From Vreelandella titanicae BH1 (lineage in GTDB: Bacteria > Pseudomonadota > Gammaproteobacteria > Pseudomonadales > Halomonadaceae), in the NCBI RefSeq assembly GCF_000336575.1, contig NZ_AOPO01000009.1, positions 1 through 64,000 on the forward strand: 64,000 nucleotides of DNA, in the 5' to 3' direction. Shown piece after piece: positions 16,423-24,264 of the stretch (position 1 is the stretch's first letter; each line of letters starts with the position of its first letter). The notes under the pieces are model-generated. The model saw only the letters and a list, made by a program, of their open reading frames with translations. It did not search any database and was not told the DNA's origin. Made by a program: the position numbers and the translations under genes.

Positions 16423-17658
16423 ATGAAAAAAAGACGTTTTATCGGTACCCGAATGTGCCTGCCCCGTGAGATTGGCAAGGGGTTGGATCTGCGTCTGGCC
16501 AGATACCGAAAAGCCCCCGAGTTAGGGCCGAAAATACTCTTCTTTAGTGGCGGCACGGCACTAAGACATTTTTCTGAGGTGTTGACGGACTATACCCATA
16601 ACTCCATTCATCTGGTTACCCCTTTTGATTCAGGAGGCAGCTCGGCAGAGTTACGCCGGGCCTTCGCGATGCCTGCGGTGGGCGACCTAAGGGCACGCCT
16701 GCTTGCTCTGGCTGATGATTCTGTCACCGGGCACCCAGAGGTGGCTGCGCTTTTTTCACATCGGCTATCGGCAAGGGAGGGGGAAGACGCGACGGCAAAG
16801 ACAGCACTTGAGCAAAGTCTGCAGGCCCTTGTCAGTGCTAAGCATCCGCTGCTCAAGGCAATTGCTGAGCCCATGCGGTCGCTGATCCAGAGCTATATCG
16901 CCGCATTCTACAAACATATGCCCAAAGATTTTAACCTCGCTGGTGCCAGTGTGGGGAACCTGATCTTGACCGGCGGTTATCTGATTCATGATCGCTCTCT
17001 GGATCCGATCGCCTTTCTCTTTGGTCAACTGATCAAGACCCGCGGCACCGTTCGGACAACGACGGATGCCAACCTTCAACTGGAGGTATTGTTAGAGAGC
17101 GGTCGAACGATTATTGGCCAACACTGCTTTACCGGCAAAGAGACGGCTCAAATCGATTCGCCTATCAGAGCGATAAAATTATCAGGCGAGGCGGACGATA
17201 TCGATACCTTGGATGCCTCCAAAGTATGTAAAGAGACCCGTAAGCTCATTGATTCGGCAGAGCTGTTGGTTTTCCCGCCGGGCAGTTTTTATAGCAGTGT
17301 CATTGCCAACCTGCTGCCCAAGGGGGTTGATAAGGCATTGGCTAAAAACCCGTCACCCAAAGTGTATGTGCCCAGCCTGGGCACTGATCTTGAAACGCTT
17401 GGCATGACGTTGGTGGATCAGGTGCAAGTGCTCAATGAGCATTTGTCTGGCACACTCGAACCCTTATCGTCTAAGCGGTCTTCAATCGATTTTTTACTGT
17501 TTGATTCGCAGCTTCTGAGTGTTTCGGCTGATCAGATTGAGACGCTACGCGATGAAATGGGTATTCAAATTATTGATCTAGACCTTGCGCCGGAGAATGC
17601 TGATACCCAACGTTACGATGACGTTAAGCTGGCTGAAGCGCTGCTTGGGTTGACCTGA
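16423..17658 (+). CDS. CofD-like protein, GAK system type
   Basis: About 411 residues from the chosen start at 16423 (MKKRRF, preceded by AAAGAG); an upstream ATG at 16378 would add 15 residues. Motifs of the CofD/YvcK superfamily are clear: FFSGGTALRHFS (nucleotide-sugar-like binding loop), PFDSGGSSAELRRAF, a SVGNLILTGG segment near residue 185, and PPGSFYSSVIANLLP near residue 300. True CofD makes the F420 precursor, but no other F420 gene is present and NCBI/TIGRFAM has a separate CofD-related GAK family. It lies divergent to the rest of the cassette. Only 16 bp separate it from the next gene cdhR, so some read-through is possible. Confidence 0.85.
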   Translation: MKKRRFIGTRMCLPREIGKGLDLRLARYRKAPELGPKILFFSGGTALRHFSEVLTDYTHNSIHLVTPFDSGGSSAELRRAFAMPAVGDLRARLLALADDSVTGHPEVAALFSHRLSAREGEDATAKTALEQSLQALVSAKHPLLKAIAEPMRSLIQSYIAAFYKHMPKDFNLAGASVGNLILTGGYLIHDRSLDPIAFLFGQLIKTRGTVRTTTDANLQLEVLLESGRTIIGQHCFTGKETAQIDSPIRAIKLSGEADDIDTLDASKVCKETRKLIDSAELLVFPPGSFYSSVIANLLPKGVDKALAKNPSPKVYVPSLGTDLETLGMTLVDQVQVLNEHLSGTLEPLSSKRSSIDFLLFDSQLLSVSADQIETLRDEMGIQIIDLDLAPENADTQRYDDVKLAEALLGLT

Positions 17659-17674
17659 CACCGATATACTCTAA

Positions 17675-18682
17675 ATGACCTTGGGCATTGCTATGCGTCT
17701 TAGTTACCAGGGCCCGCTGCCTGAAATGGTGGGGTTTTTGCTACTGCCGCAGTATTCGATGATGGCCTTCTTTGCGGCGGTGGAGCCGCTGCGAATTGCC
17801 AACCGCATTGCCCATCGACCGCTGTTCGACTGGACGTTGATTAGCGCTGATGGCGGGCCGGTGACGGCGTCGAACGGTATGACCTTGATGGTGGATCACG
17901 CAACGGCGGATGTTCACCATTTACCCTCGCTGGCGGTATGCAGCGGTTTTACCCCCGAGGCGCATCTTACCCGGCCGTTAATGGCCTGGCTTCATCAGTT
18001 GGATCAAGCAGGCTGCTGTTTGGGTGGCATTGATACCGGAGCGTTTCTGCTCGCCGCCACCGGGTTGTTAAAGCACGAGCGGGTGGCTCTGCACTGGGAG
18101 AGTCTGCCCGCGTTTCGTGAGCGCTTTCCGGGTATTGACACTACCGATGAGCTTTACGAGTTGGGCGAGCGGCGCTTCTCCTGTGCGGGTGGGGCAGCGG
18201 CGATGGATATGGCGCTGGAAGTGATTGCCCGGCGGCATGGCGCAAAGTTGGCTATTGATGTCTCCGAGCAACTGATCCATGACCGAATTCGCACCCGCAG
18301 CGATCAGCAGCGCATGGCGTTGGTGAAGCGCTTAGGCACGCATAACCGGCGTGTTGTGGAGGCGGTTGCGCTGATGGAGCAGAACCTGGAAGAACCGCTC
18401 CCCCTTGACGAGATAGCCAGCCAGGTAGAGGTATCGGTGCGCCAGTTGCAGCGTCTGTTTGAGCAGGAGCTAAACGTGACCCCGCGTCAATGGTATTTGC
18501 AACTGCGTGTTAAGCGCGCCCGGCGGCTGCTGGCCGAGACTGACTTAGCGGTATTAGAAGTGGGCGTGGCCTGTGGGTTTAGTTCGTCGTCGAGCTTTGC
18601 GCGTACGTTTCGTGCGCATTACGGCTACTCGCCTCGGCAGGTGCGTTCTGCCATAGCGGAGAAGGCCTTTAAAGCGCAATGA
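17675..18682 (+). CDS. cdhR: GlxA/GbdR-family AraC regulator, probable CdhR
   Basis: A 335-residue regulator. Residues about 20-190 form a DJ-1/PfpI-like ligand domain with the GGIDTGAFLLA motif typical of the glycine betaine/carnitine regulators GbdR and CdhR. Residues about 230-330 are an AraC-type double helix-turn-helix (PLDEIASQVEVSVRQLQRLF, then VGVACGFSSSSSFARTFRAHYG). It lies next to caiX and opposite cdhCAB, the arrangement known around the Pseudomonas aeruginosa carnitine regulator, so activation by carnitine is inferred. Met at 17693 is an alternative start. The phased TGTC repeats just downstream (18684-18718) are the likely target. Confidence 0.85.
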   Translation: MTLGIAMRLSYQGPLPEMVGFLLLPQYSMMAFFAAVEPLRIANRIAHRPLFDWTLISADGGPVTASNGMTLMVDHATADVHHLPSLAVCSGFTPEAHLTRPLMAWLHQLDQAGCCLGGIDTGAFLLAATGLLKHERVALHWESLPAFRERFPGIDTTDELYELGERRFSCAGGAAAMDMALEVIARRHGAKLAIDVSEQLIHDRIRTRSDQQRMALVKRLGTHNRRVVEAVALMEQNLEEPLPLDEIASQVEVSVRQLQRLFEQELNVTPRQWYLQLRVKRARRLLAETDLAVLEVGVACGFSSSSSFARTFRAHYGYSPRQVRSAIAEKAFKAQ

Positions 18683-18683
18683 G

Positions 18684-18718
18684 TGTCGCTTAATGTCTGA
18701 TAAGCGTCGCTTAGTGTC
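18684..18718 (+). promoter_or_regulatory. Phased TGTC repeats upstream of caiX (putative CdhR operator)
   Basis: Two direct copies of YGTCGCTTARTGTC start at 18684 and 18705. They place TGTC-like cores at 18684, 18694, 18705 and 18715, about one helical turn apart, as expected for an AraC-family dimer. A near-identical element (TGTCGCTTTATGAC) lies upstream of cdhC on the other strand. A possible -10 (CATACT) is at 18741-18746. Confidence 0.6.
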
Positions 18719-18779
18719 TAGTGATAGGAGAGTAGCCGCGCATACTAGCTAAACCCAACTAATAAAGAGGTTTAGCCAA

Positions 18780-19748
18780 ATGTCGGTCACAACTAGCTTC
18801 GCCACTACCAGCCCTACCACTACTAAGACGCTGTCGTTGACAGCGGGCTTTTTACTCGCTGCGTTTGCTGCCACACCCGCCATGGCAGAGCTTGATGAAC
18901 TGCGCTTTGGGGTGCCGCCGTGGCCTGGGGTGACGGTAAAGTCCGAAGTGGCGGCCCAGCTACTTGAGGCCATGGGGTACGAGACCCGGCAGCAAGATTT
19001 AGCTGTGAGCGTTATCCTCGAAGGCTTAACGCGGAACGACCTGGAAATTTATCTAGGCGGCTGGTATCCCGTTCAGACTGATATGGTCGAGCCCCTGGTG
19101 GCCGACGGTAAAGTCGAAAAAGTGGTTTCCAATATCCGCGGCGCCAATTCCGGGCTAGTGGTTCCCCAGTATGTTTACGATGCAGGCGTCACCACGGTGG
19201 CTGAGCTGGCAGAGCATCATGACCGCTTCGATGGTGAAATTCAGGGGATTGAAGCGGGCACCGGTATTAACGACGCGATTCTCAATGCCATCGATAACGA
19301 CCTTGCGGGGCTGGGCGATTGGCAGCTCCGCGAAAGCTCTACATCGGCCATGCTGGCCCAGGCTGAGCAAAAAATGGCTGATGAAGAGTGGGTGACCTTT
19401 GTCGGCTGGGAGCCTCACTGGATGAACGTGAGCTTCGATCTGGCCTATTTAGCCGATAGCGATGACGCGGGCGTGGCCTCCATTGAAAGCACGGTATGGA
19501 CAATTACCCCTGCCAGCCTGGCTGAAGAAGCGCCTGAAGTTCACCGTTTCCTTTCGCAGTATGTGATCGATATCGAAGACCAGAACGAATGGGTACACGA
19601 GTATAGCTACGAAGAGCGCCCGGCGGATGAAGTGGCTAATGAGTGGATTGGCAACAACCTGGATACCGTTGCCGAGTGGCTGGAGGGTGTTGAAACCCGC
19701 GATGGGGAATCCGCCATCGAGCAAGTTCGGGCCCAATACGGTTCTTAA
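18780..19748 (+). CDS. caiX: Carnitine/betaine ABC transporter substrate-binding protein, probable CaiX
   Basis: A 322-residue periplasmic binding protein of the glycine betaine type. A long signal peptide ends at PAMA-EL (about residue 37). The mature domain has the OpuAC/ProX-type pattern: FGVPPWPGVTVKSE near the start and the ligand-box tryptophans in YLGGWYPVQTD and FVGWEPHWMN. In Pseudomonas, CaiX is an orphan carnitine-binding protein that uses the Cbc transporter core; here too no permease or ATPase is adjacent, which fits that model. The start has a clear AAAGAGG ribosome-binding site. It ends just before a strong terminator shared with the convergent operon. Confidence 0.85.
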   Translation: MSVTTSFATTSPTTTKTLSLTAGFLLAAFAATPAMAELDELRFGVPPWPGVTVKSEVAAQLLEAMGYETRQQDLAVSVILEGLTRNDLEIYLGGWYPVQTDMVEPLVADGKVEKVVSNIRGANSGLVVPQYVYDAGVTTVAELAEHHDRFDGEIQGIEAGTGINDAILNAIDNDLAGLGDWQLRESSTSAMLAQAEQKMADEEWVTFVGWEPHWMNVSFDLAYLADSDDAGVASIESTVWTITPASLAEEAPEVHRFLSQYVIDIEDQNEWVHEYSYEERPADEVANEWIGNNLDTVAEWLEGVETRDGESAIEQVRAQYGS

Positions 19749-19804
19749 TAGTTAAGCTCGGCTCTTAATCACACGATTCGTAAAGCCTAAGCAGCGATAA
19801 TGCC

Positions 19805-19835
19805 AAACAGCGCCTTATTAATTAAGGCGCTGTTT
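19805..19835. terminator. Bidirectional terminator between caiX and the carnitine operon
   Basis: A 13-bp perfect stem (AAACAGCGCCTTA/TAAGGCGCTGTTT) with loop TTAAT is flanked by T-rich sequence on the plus side and A-rich on the other. It overlaps the stop codon of the minus-strand hydrolase. Confidence 0.9.
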
Positions 19836-20636
19836 TAGTTTTTGGCAAAAGTCCTGCCAAGCCGCACTCATATCGGGTAGCAGCGCGTGGGCGTGAAGGG
19901 AGGCGTGAACCATGTTCGGGGCGCAGAGATAGCCTACCGAGGCACCTTCCTCGCACCAATTGGCTATTGCGGCTTCGATGGGTAGTGTCAGTGGATCCCT
20001 CTCCACGGTAAGCATTTCAATGCTTGCGGCAGGAGGGCGGCGATCACGCTGGGTAGCAATGATGTCAGGACACTGTTGACGAATGCCGAGCACATCATCC
20101 CGTGAAAGTAGCGGCGCACCTTCTCCCAAGCATTCAAGGGAAAGCGCGCCAACGGTTGGGTAGATCAATCCTAGCGGTGGCGCTTCATTGCGCTGATGGG
20201 CAAGGTCAATGGCTAATCGCCCGCCCGCGCTGTCACCCACCAGTGCGACAGGTTGAACCGCTTCTAACACTGTTCGGCAGTCTGCCAGCATTGCCGGGTA
20301 AGCTACTTCTGGCGCAAGCCGATAGTTTACGCTGACCACCTCACGCGCTAACGCTTGCGCCAAGCTGGCGGCGGGGCCGTGGTGGCTCTCTGTTGAGCCG
20401 ATGGTAAAACCGCCGCCATGGATAAACAGCACGCAGCCTGGTGTGCGCTGCTGGGGAATAAAACGGCGCACGCTAACACCACCCAAAGCGCTATTTTCGA
20501 TCCGCATTCCTGTCGGGTCGGGTGGGGCGAACGTTTGGCAAAGCTCAACGTAGGCGCGCCGTGCTTGGAGTAATGGCAGCTCCTGCATCTTTGCCAGCCC
20601 GGCGCTAAAGCGCTGAATAAAGTCGTCCACGTTCAT
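19818..20636 (-). CDS. Alpha/beta hydrolase in the carnitine operon
   Basis: About 272 residues from MNVDDF at 20636, which has AGGAT upstream; the frame extends to 20693 but that would run into cdhB. It is of hormone-sensitive-lipase type: an oxyanion HGGGFTIGS motif and nucleophile elbow GDSAGG are visible, and the histidine in PNMVHASLH is a likely triad member. It follows cdhB by 14 bp in the operon. A hydrolase gene occupies the same operon place in Pseudomonas carnitine clusters. Releasing carnitine from short-chain acylcarnitines is a plausible role but is inference. Confidence 0.75.
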   Translation of the reverse strand: MNVDDFIQRFSAGLAKMQELPLLQARRAYVELCQTFAPPDPTGMRIENSALGGVSVRRFIPQQRTPGCVLFIHGGGFTIGSTESHHGPAASLAQALAREVVSVNYRLAPEVAYPAMLADCRTVLEAVQPVALVGDSAGGRLAIDLAHQRNEAPPLGLIYPTVGALSLECLGEGAPLLSRDDVLGIRQQCPDIIATQRDRRPPAASIEMLTVERDPLTLPIEAAIANWCEEGASVGYLCAPNMVHASLHAHALLPDMSAAWQDFCQKLKQRLN

Positions 20637-20650
20637 CGCTACTGTAATCC

Positions 20651-21106
20651 TTAGCGCCGAATGCCAATGGTGCGGCTGGCAAGCTCCGGCCAAGCGTCTT
20701 TATGGGCTTGGGGTAGTTCTGTCACGCGACTTGCGACCGCTTCTGGAAACGGGCTTGGGCGCCCAGAGGCTTGTTTCATGCCCATCAACATCTGCTCGCT
20801 GGTCGCGATCAGGTTATCTTCGTCATCGAACAGGGTGAAAAAGACGTGCAGGCGCTTTGTGTCGCTATCCAGTAGCGTCAGACTGACGTTCAGGGCTTGG
20901 CCTTGGTGGGCCTCGCGGCGGTAGCAAAGATGCGTTTCCAGGGTATAGATCGTGTAGCCATAGTGTTCTCGGCCCGCTTCATCCAACCCAATGGTGTCGA
21001 TAAGCGCCTCGCAGGCTAGAGAGAAGACGCGGGCGTACTCCGCGTCGTTCATATGCCCGTTGTAGTCGACCCACTCGGGAGCGACGTGGGTTTTATAAAT
21101 AATCAT
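20651..21106 (-). CDS. cdhB: Betainyl-CoA thioesterase, hotdog fold, probable CdhB
   Basis: A 151-residue 4HBT-type thioesterase from MIIYK at 21106, whose ATG overlaps the cdhA stop (TAATG); the longer frame to 21142 is rejected. The hotdog active-site region VDYNGHMNDAEY (about residues 10-21) and a central ETHLCYRREAHQG strand are family features. In L-carnitine degradation CdhB splits betainyl-CoA to glycine betaine and CoA, which would give this halophile a compatible solute. Linked on both sides to cdhA and the hydrolase. Confidence 0.85.
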   Translation of the reverse strand: MIIYKTHVAPEWVDYNGHMNDAEYARVFSLACEALIDTIGLDEAGREHYGYTIYTLETHLCYRREAHQGQALNVSLTLLDSDTKRLHVFFTLFDDEDNLIATSEQMLMGMKQASGRPSPFPEAVASRVTELPQAHKDAWPELASRTIGIRR

Positions 21107-22059
21107 TAAATGCGCCCCTGTAAGCCTTCGGCTTCCGGCCAATATTTTTGCACCACCTCGAGCAGCTCGACTAAAAAGTCATCCCGGCGCCGGTCAAGCG
21201 TGGCCACTGATCGTCCTGCCGCTTGATGCTCACACCCCTCGACGACTTTATCAATCAGTTCGTCGGTGAGTTCCGGGGCCTCCAGCTTTGTCCAGGGCAG
21301 TTTTAGCGCTGGGCCAAACTGCTCCAGCATATGGCGCATGCCTGGCTCGCCGCCCGCTAGGTGGAAGGTTAAGAACGTGCCCATTAACGGCCAGCGGAGT
21401 CCACAGCCGTAAACCACGGCGGCATCGATCTCTTCGGTGGTCGCCACGCCATCGTTAACCAGATGCAGGGCTTCCCGCCACAGCGCTTCCATTAAGCGGT
21501 CGGCGATGTGGCCCTCAATTTCACGGCGAACCACCAGTGGGCGCATGGCGAGCGCCTGATACAGCCCTTGGGCGCTGGCAATCTGTATAGGCCGGGTGGC
21601 CTTACCGCCAACAAGCTCGACCAATGGCAGTAAATACACCGGGTTGAAGGGGTGAGCGACGATCACGCGCCCAGGCGCTTGTTGGCACTGCTGCTGCAGG
21701 TCGGTGGGCTTAAAGCCGGAGGTAGACGAACCAATAATGACGTTCGGTGAGGCAGCAGCGTCAATAGCGGCTAAAATCTCTTGCTTTAGCGGTAGGCGCT
21801 CGGGCACGTTTTCCTGAATCAGGTCAGCGCCATTCACGGCTTTTTCAATCGTATCCGCAAAGGTTAGCCGCTCAGGGCTAGCATCGGGTGCTAAACCGAG
21901 CTGGGTTAACGAGGACCAGGCATTGTCGATAAACGCTTGGGTACGCGCTGGCGCCTTGGGATCTGGGTCAAAGGCCACTACGTCCCACCCCTGGGCGAGG
22001 GCACGGGCAATCCAGCCGTTGCCAATCACGCCGGTACCGATGACGGCTAAGCGGCTCAT
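21106..22059 (-). CDS. cdhA: L-carnitine dehydrogenase, CdhA
   Basis: A 317-residue NAD-dependent enzyme of the 3-hydroxyacyl-CoA dehydrogenase fold. The Rossmann loop GTGVIG is at residues 8-13 with the acidic VAFDPDP end of strand 2 (NAD preference). [14 protein letters not shown] and [17 protein letters not shown] carry the conserved Ser and His of the family. It oxidises L-carnitine to 3-dehydrocarnitine. The length matches characterised bacterial enzymes that are not fused to the thioesterase. Its start overlaps the cdhC stop by 4 bp (ATGA). Confidence 0.9.
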   Translation of the reverse strand: MSRLAVIGTGVIGNGWIARALAQGWDVVAFDPDPKAPARTQAFIDNAWSSLTQLGLAPDASPERLTFADTIEKAVNGADLIQENVPERLPLKQEILAAIDAAASPNVIIGSSTSGFKPTDLQQQCQQAPGRVIVAHPFNPVYLLPLVELVGGKATRPIQIASAQGLYQALAMRPLVVRREIEGHIADRLMEALWREALHLVNDGVATTEEIDAAVVYGCGLRWPLMGTFLTFHLAGGEPGMRHMLEQFGPALKLPWTKLEAPELTDELIDKVVEGCEHQAAGRSVATLDRRRDDFLVELLEVVQKYWPEAEGLQGRI

Positions 22060-22976
22060 ACATCACCTCCGAATGCGTTACCCATGATACGTCTGGTCAT
22101 CGGGTCGCGTAGTTTGAGATGAGTGCGGGTTTCTGCAGGCGTCATTACTCGGGCGCCGAGGTTTTCAATAATGGTCGACGCTTTCTCGACCAGTTGGCCG
22201 TTGCTAGCCAGCACGCCTTTCTCTAAAAACAGGTTATCTTCCAACCCAACCCGAGCGTGGCCACCCAGCAGCAACGCCTGGGCGACCATGGGCATTTGAT
22301 GTCGACCAATGCCAAAAGCGGCCCAGTTAGCATTGGCAGGTAATTTGTTGCGCATAGCCAACATCGTTTCGGTGTCCGCTTCAGCACCCCAGGGAATACC
22401 CAGACAGAGCTGATAGAGCGGGTCGCCATCAATCAAGCCCTCTTGCTGAAGCTGGCGAGCAAACCAGACATGGCCCAAATCAAAGCACTCCAATTCCGGC
22501 TTAACGCCTGCGGCCTGAACCAGGCGGGCGTGCTCGCGCAGCCAATCTGCAGGGTTTACGTAGACCATATCGCCAAAATTGAGGCTGCCGCAGTCCAGCG
22601 TGCACAGTTCGGGGAGCAGCTCGCCGACCGGCGCATGGCGTTCGGCGGGTGTTTGGATATCGGTGCCTGGGCCGCCGCGCGTTGGGTCGGTGGCATCGGG
22701 TATCCAGTCGCCGCCGCCACCAGCGGTGATGTTCATCACAATATCCACATCGGCCTCGCGTACGCGCTCCATCACTTCGCGGAACTGCTCAGTAGAGTGG
22801 CTGATGCCGCCGGTCTCCGGGTCGCGAACATGGATATGCGCGATGCTGGCCCCGGCATGCGCCGCTTCAATGCAGGAAGCTGCAATGGCCTTGGGTGTAA
22901 CAGGCACATTGGGGTTTTTTGCGGTGGTATCTCCCGCGCCCGTCACGGCACAGGTAAGAATGACATTGCGGTTCAT
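22056..22976 (-). CDS. cdhC: Dehydrocarnitine cleavage enzyme (BKACE family), CdhC
   Basis: A 306-residue member of the beta-keto acid cleavage enzyme family (formerly DUF849). The zinc site shows as [11 protein letters not shown] (H47, H49) and the core has GGGGDW, SLNFGD and GLEDNLFL motifs. It condenses 3-dehydrocarnitine with acetyl-CoA to give betainyl-CoA and acetoacetate, the step before CdhB. It is the first gene of the operon and is preceded by the shared phased TGWC site. The RBS is GAGAG at about 10 bp. Confidence 0.9.
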   Translation of the reverse strand: MNRNVILTCAVTGAGDTTAKNPNVPVTPKAIAASCIEAAHAGASIAHIHVRDPETGGISHSTEQFREVMERVREADVDIVMNITAGGGGDWIPDATDPTRGGPGTDIQTPAERHAPVGELLPELCTLDCGSLNFGDMVYVNPADWLREHARLVQAAGVKPELECFDLGHVWFARQLQQEGLIDGDPLYQLCLGIPWGAEADTETMLAMRNKLPANANWAAFGIGRHQMPMVAQALLLGGHARVGLEDNLFLEKGVLASNGQLVEKASTIIENLGARVMTPAETRTHLKLRDPMTRRIMGNAFGGDV

Positions 22977-23029
22977 GGCGTGCTCTCTAGTCAGCAGTTT
23001 ATTCGCTTACTAGTGTGTCGCCGTGTGCA

Positions 23030-23053
23030 GACATTAGTTGTCATAAAGCGACA
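23030..23053 (-). promoter_or_regulatory. Phased TGWC repeats upstream of cdhC (putative CdhR operator)
   Basis: Read on the minus strand, TGTC, TGAC and TGTC begin at offsets 0, 10 and 20. The first 14 bases (TGTCGCTTTATGAC) match 12 of 14 bases of the element before caiX. The site ends 54 bp upstream of the cdhC ATG. Confidence 0.6.
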
Positions 23054-23091
23054 TTCGCTATACATAAGATGCGATTTTTGATCTCGGCTAA

Positions 23092-24264
23092 TTAATACCC
23101 GGTCATTTCCAAATAACCCTCGCCAAGCGGTTCGCCGCTGGCGCGGTCGTTGACCACCACTTCACCTTCCCAGTAGGGCACGCTGGTGGTCATCCAGCGG
23201 TTGGCGTGGGGCGCTTCGATGTTGATGTCGATCCCTACTGACGGTATTTCCAGCCGCCATTGGGTGGGCACATTGCGACCGGCGACAGCCGACGTTGCCA
23301 GCGGCGTCAGCGTAATGTCATTGGTTGCTAAGGGCGTGGCGTCGCCTTGGGGAGTAATCCAGGTGCCGGAGCGGTAGTCGGCGTTTTGAGCGGAGCCACC
23401 TCGTAGTTGAAACGCCATCAGCTTGTGGCCGTCATCAAGGTGGATCGAGAACCAGTCCCAGCCTGATTGGCGGGCATCAAGCAGTTGGCTGCTCCACTCA
23501 CGATCCAGCCAGCCGCGTCCGCTAACGGGTTTTGTCTTGCCGTTGATGGTTACTTCGCCGTTTATCTGCCAGAAGGGCTGGCTGTAGTACATGGAGCCCT
23601 GGCCATTGGCGGCTTTCTGGCTAAAACCCTGTTCGCCGTGAAGCACCAGCGGCCCCTCTGCAGTCAGTTCTAAACGGTAGCCAAAACGCGATGCACCCTC
23701 GCCGCTGTAGGCGGTTAGTGTGAGGTGATTAAAATCGCTGCTATCGGCTTCTTCGTTAGCTTTAAGCTGCCAATCATCCAGCCAGGCATAAAAGGGGCTA
23801 ATCATTACGCCTGCTTGGCTGTCCTGGGGAGTGTTCAATGGGGCCTGTGAGTGGCTGCGTCCAAAACGTTCGGCCACTTGATGCTGCTCGCCTTGGGAGA
23901 TCGCCATATGGGCCATCCACAGTTGATCGGCTGCCCAAGGAGTAGGCGCGGGGCGTTTGCTGGGTGGCATCAGCGCCTGGCGAAATAGCGTCCACTGCAG
24001 GCCGACGGGCTCTCCTGCGGTATCTTCAAGGTTGGCGGTGATATACCACCATTCAATGCGGTAGTCCGGGTGGGCGGCGTGCTCTTGTGGAAAACTGAGC
24101 GGCTGATTAGGCTCGGCATGCCTAAAACCATCGGCGTCTTGTCCTAAACCGGCAAAGCCTGTGCTGTTGGTTTCGGTTTGATTCTCTTCGTCACAGCCGA
24201 AAAGTGTCAGCGCCACAGTGGCTATCAGTAGAAGACGCAAGGTTAGTCGAAGCCTTAAGCTCAT
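23092..24264 (-). CDS. Lipocalin-like (AttH/CrtC-type) lipoprotein
   Basis: A 390-residue lipoprotein: the lipobox TLFGC puts the lipidated cysteine at residue 24. The body matches the AttH/hydroxyneurosporene-synthase-like family: FPQEHAAHPDYRIEWWY near the start, LQWTLFRQAL, WLDREWSSQLL, WDWFSIHLDDG and MAFQLRG. In known clusters this protein accompanies an ABC exporter-type permease and ATPase (AttEFG), exactly as here. The substrate of the system is unknown. It overlaps the permease gene by 4 bp. Confidence 0.85.
   Translation of the reverse strand: MSLRLRLTLRLLLIATVALTLFGCDEENQTETNSTGFAGLGQDADGFRHAEPNQPLSFPQEHAAHPDYRIEWWYITANLEDTAGEPVGLQWTLFRQALMPPSKRPAPTPWAADQLWMAHMAISQGEQHQVAERFGRSHSQAPLNTPQDSQAGVMISPFYAWLDDWQLKANEEADSSDFNHLTLTAYSGEGASRFGYRLELTAEGPLVLHGEQGFSQKAANGQGSMYYSQPFWQINGEVTINGKTKPVSGRGWLDREWSSQLLDARQSGWDWFSIHLDDGHKLMAFQLRGGSAQNADYRSGTWITPQGDATPLATNDITLTPLATSAVAGRNVPTQWRLEIPSVGIDINIEAPHANRWMTTSVPYWEGEVVVNDRASGEPLGEGYLEMTGY

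Noticed and set aside
22443-23081. 212-residue plus-strand open frame opposite cdhC
   Set aside because: It is antisense to an intact BKACE gene; the translation is an artefact of GC-rich codons.
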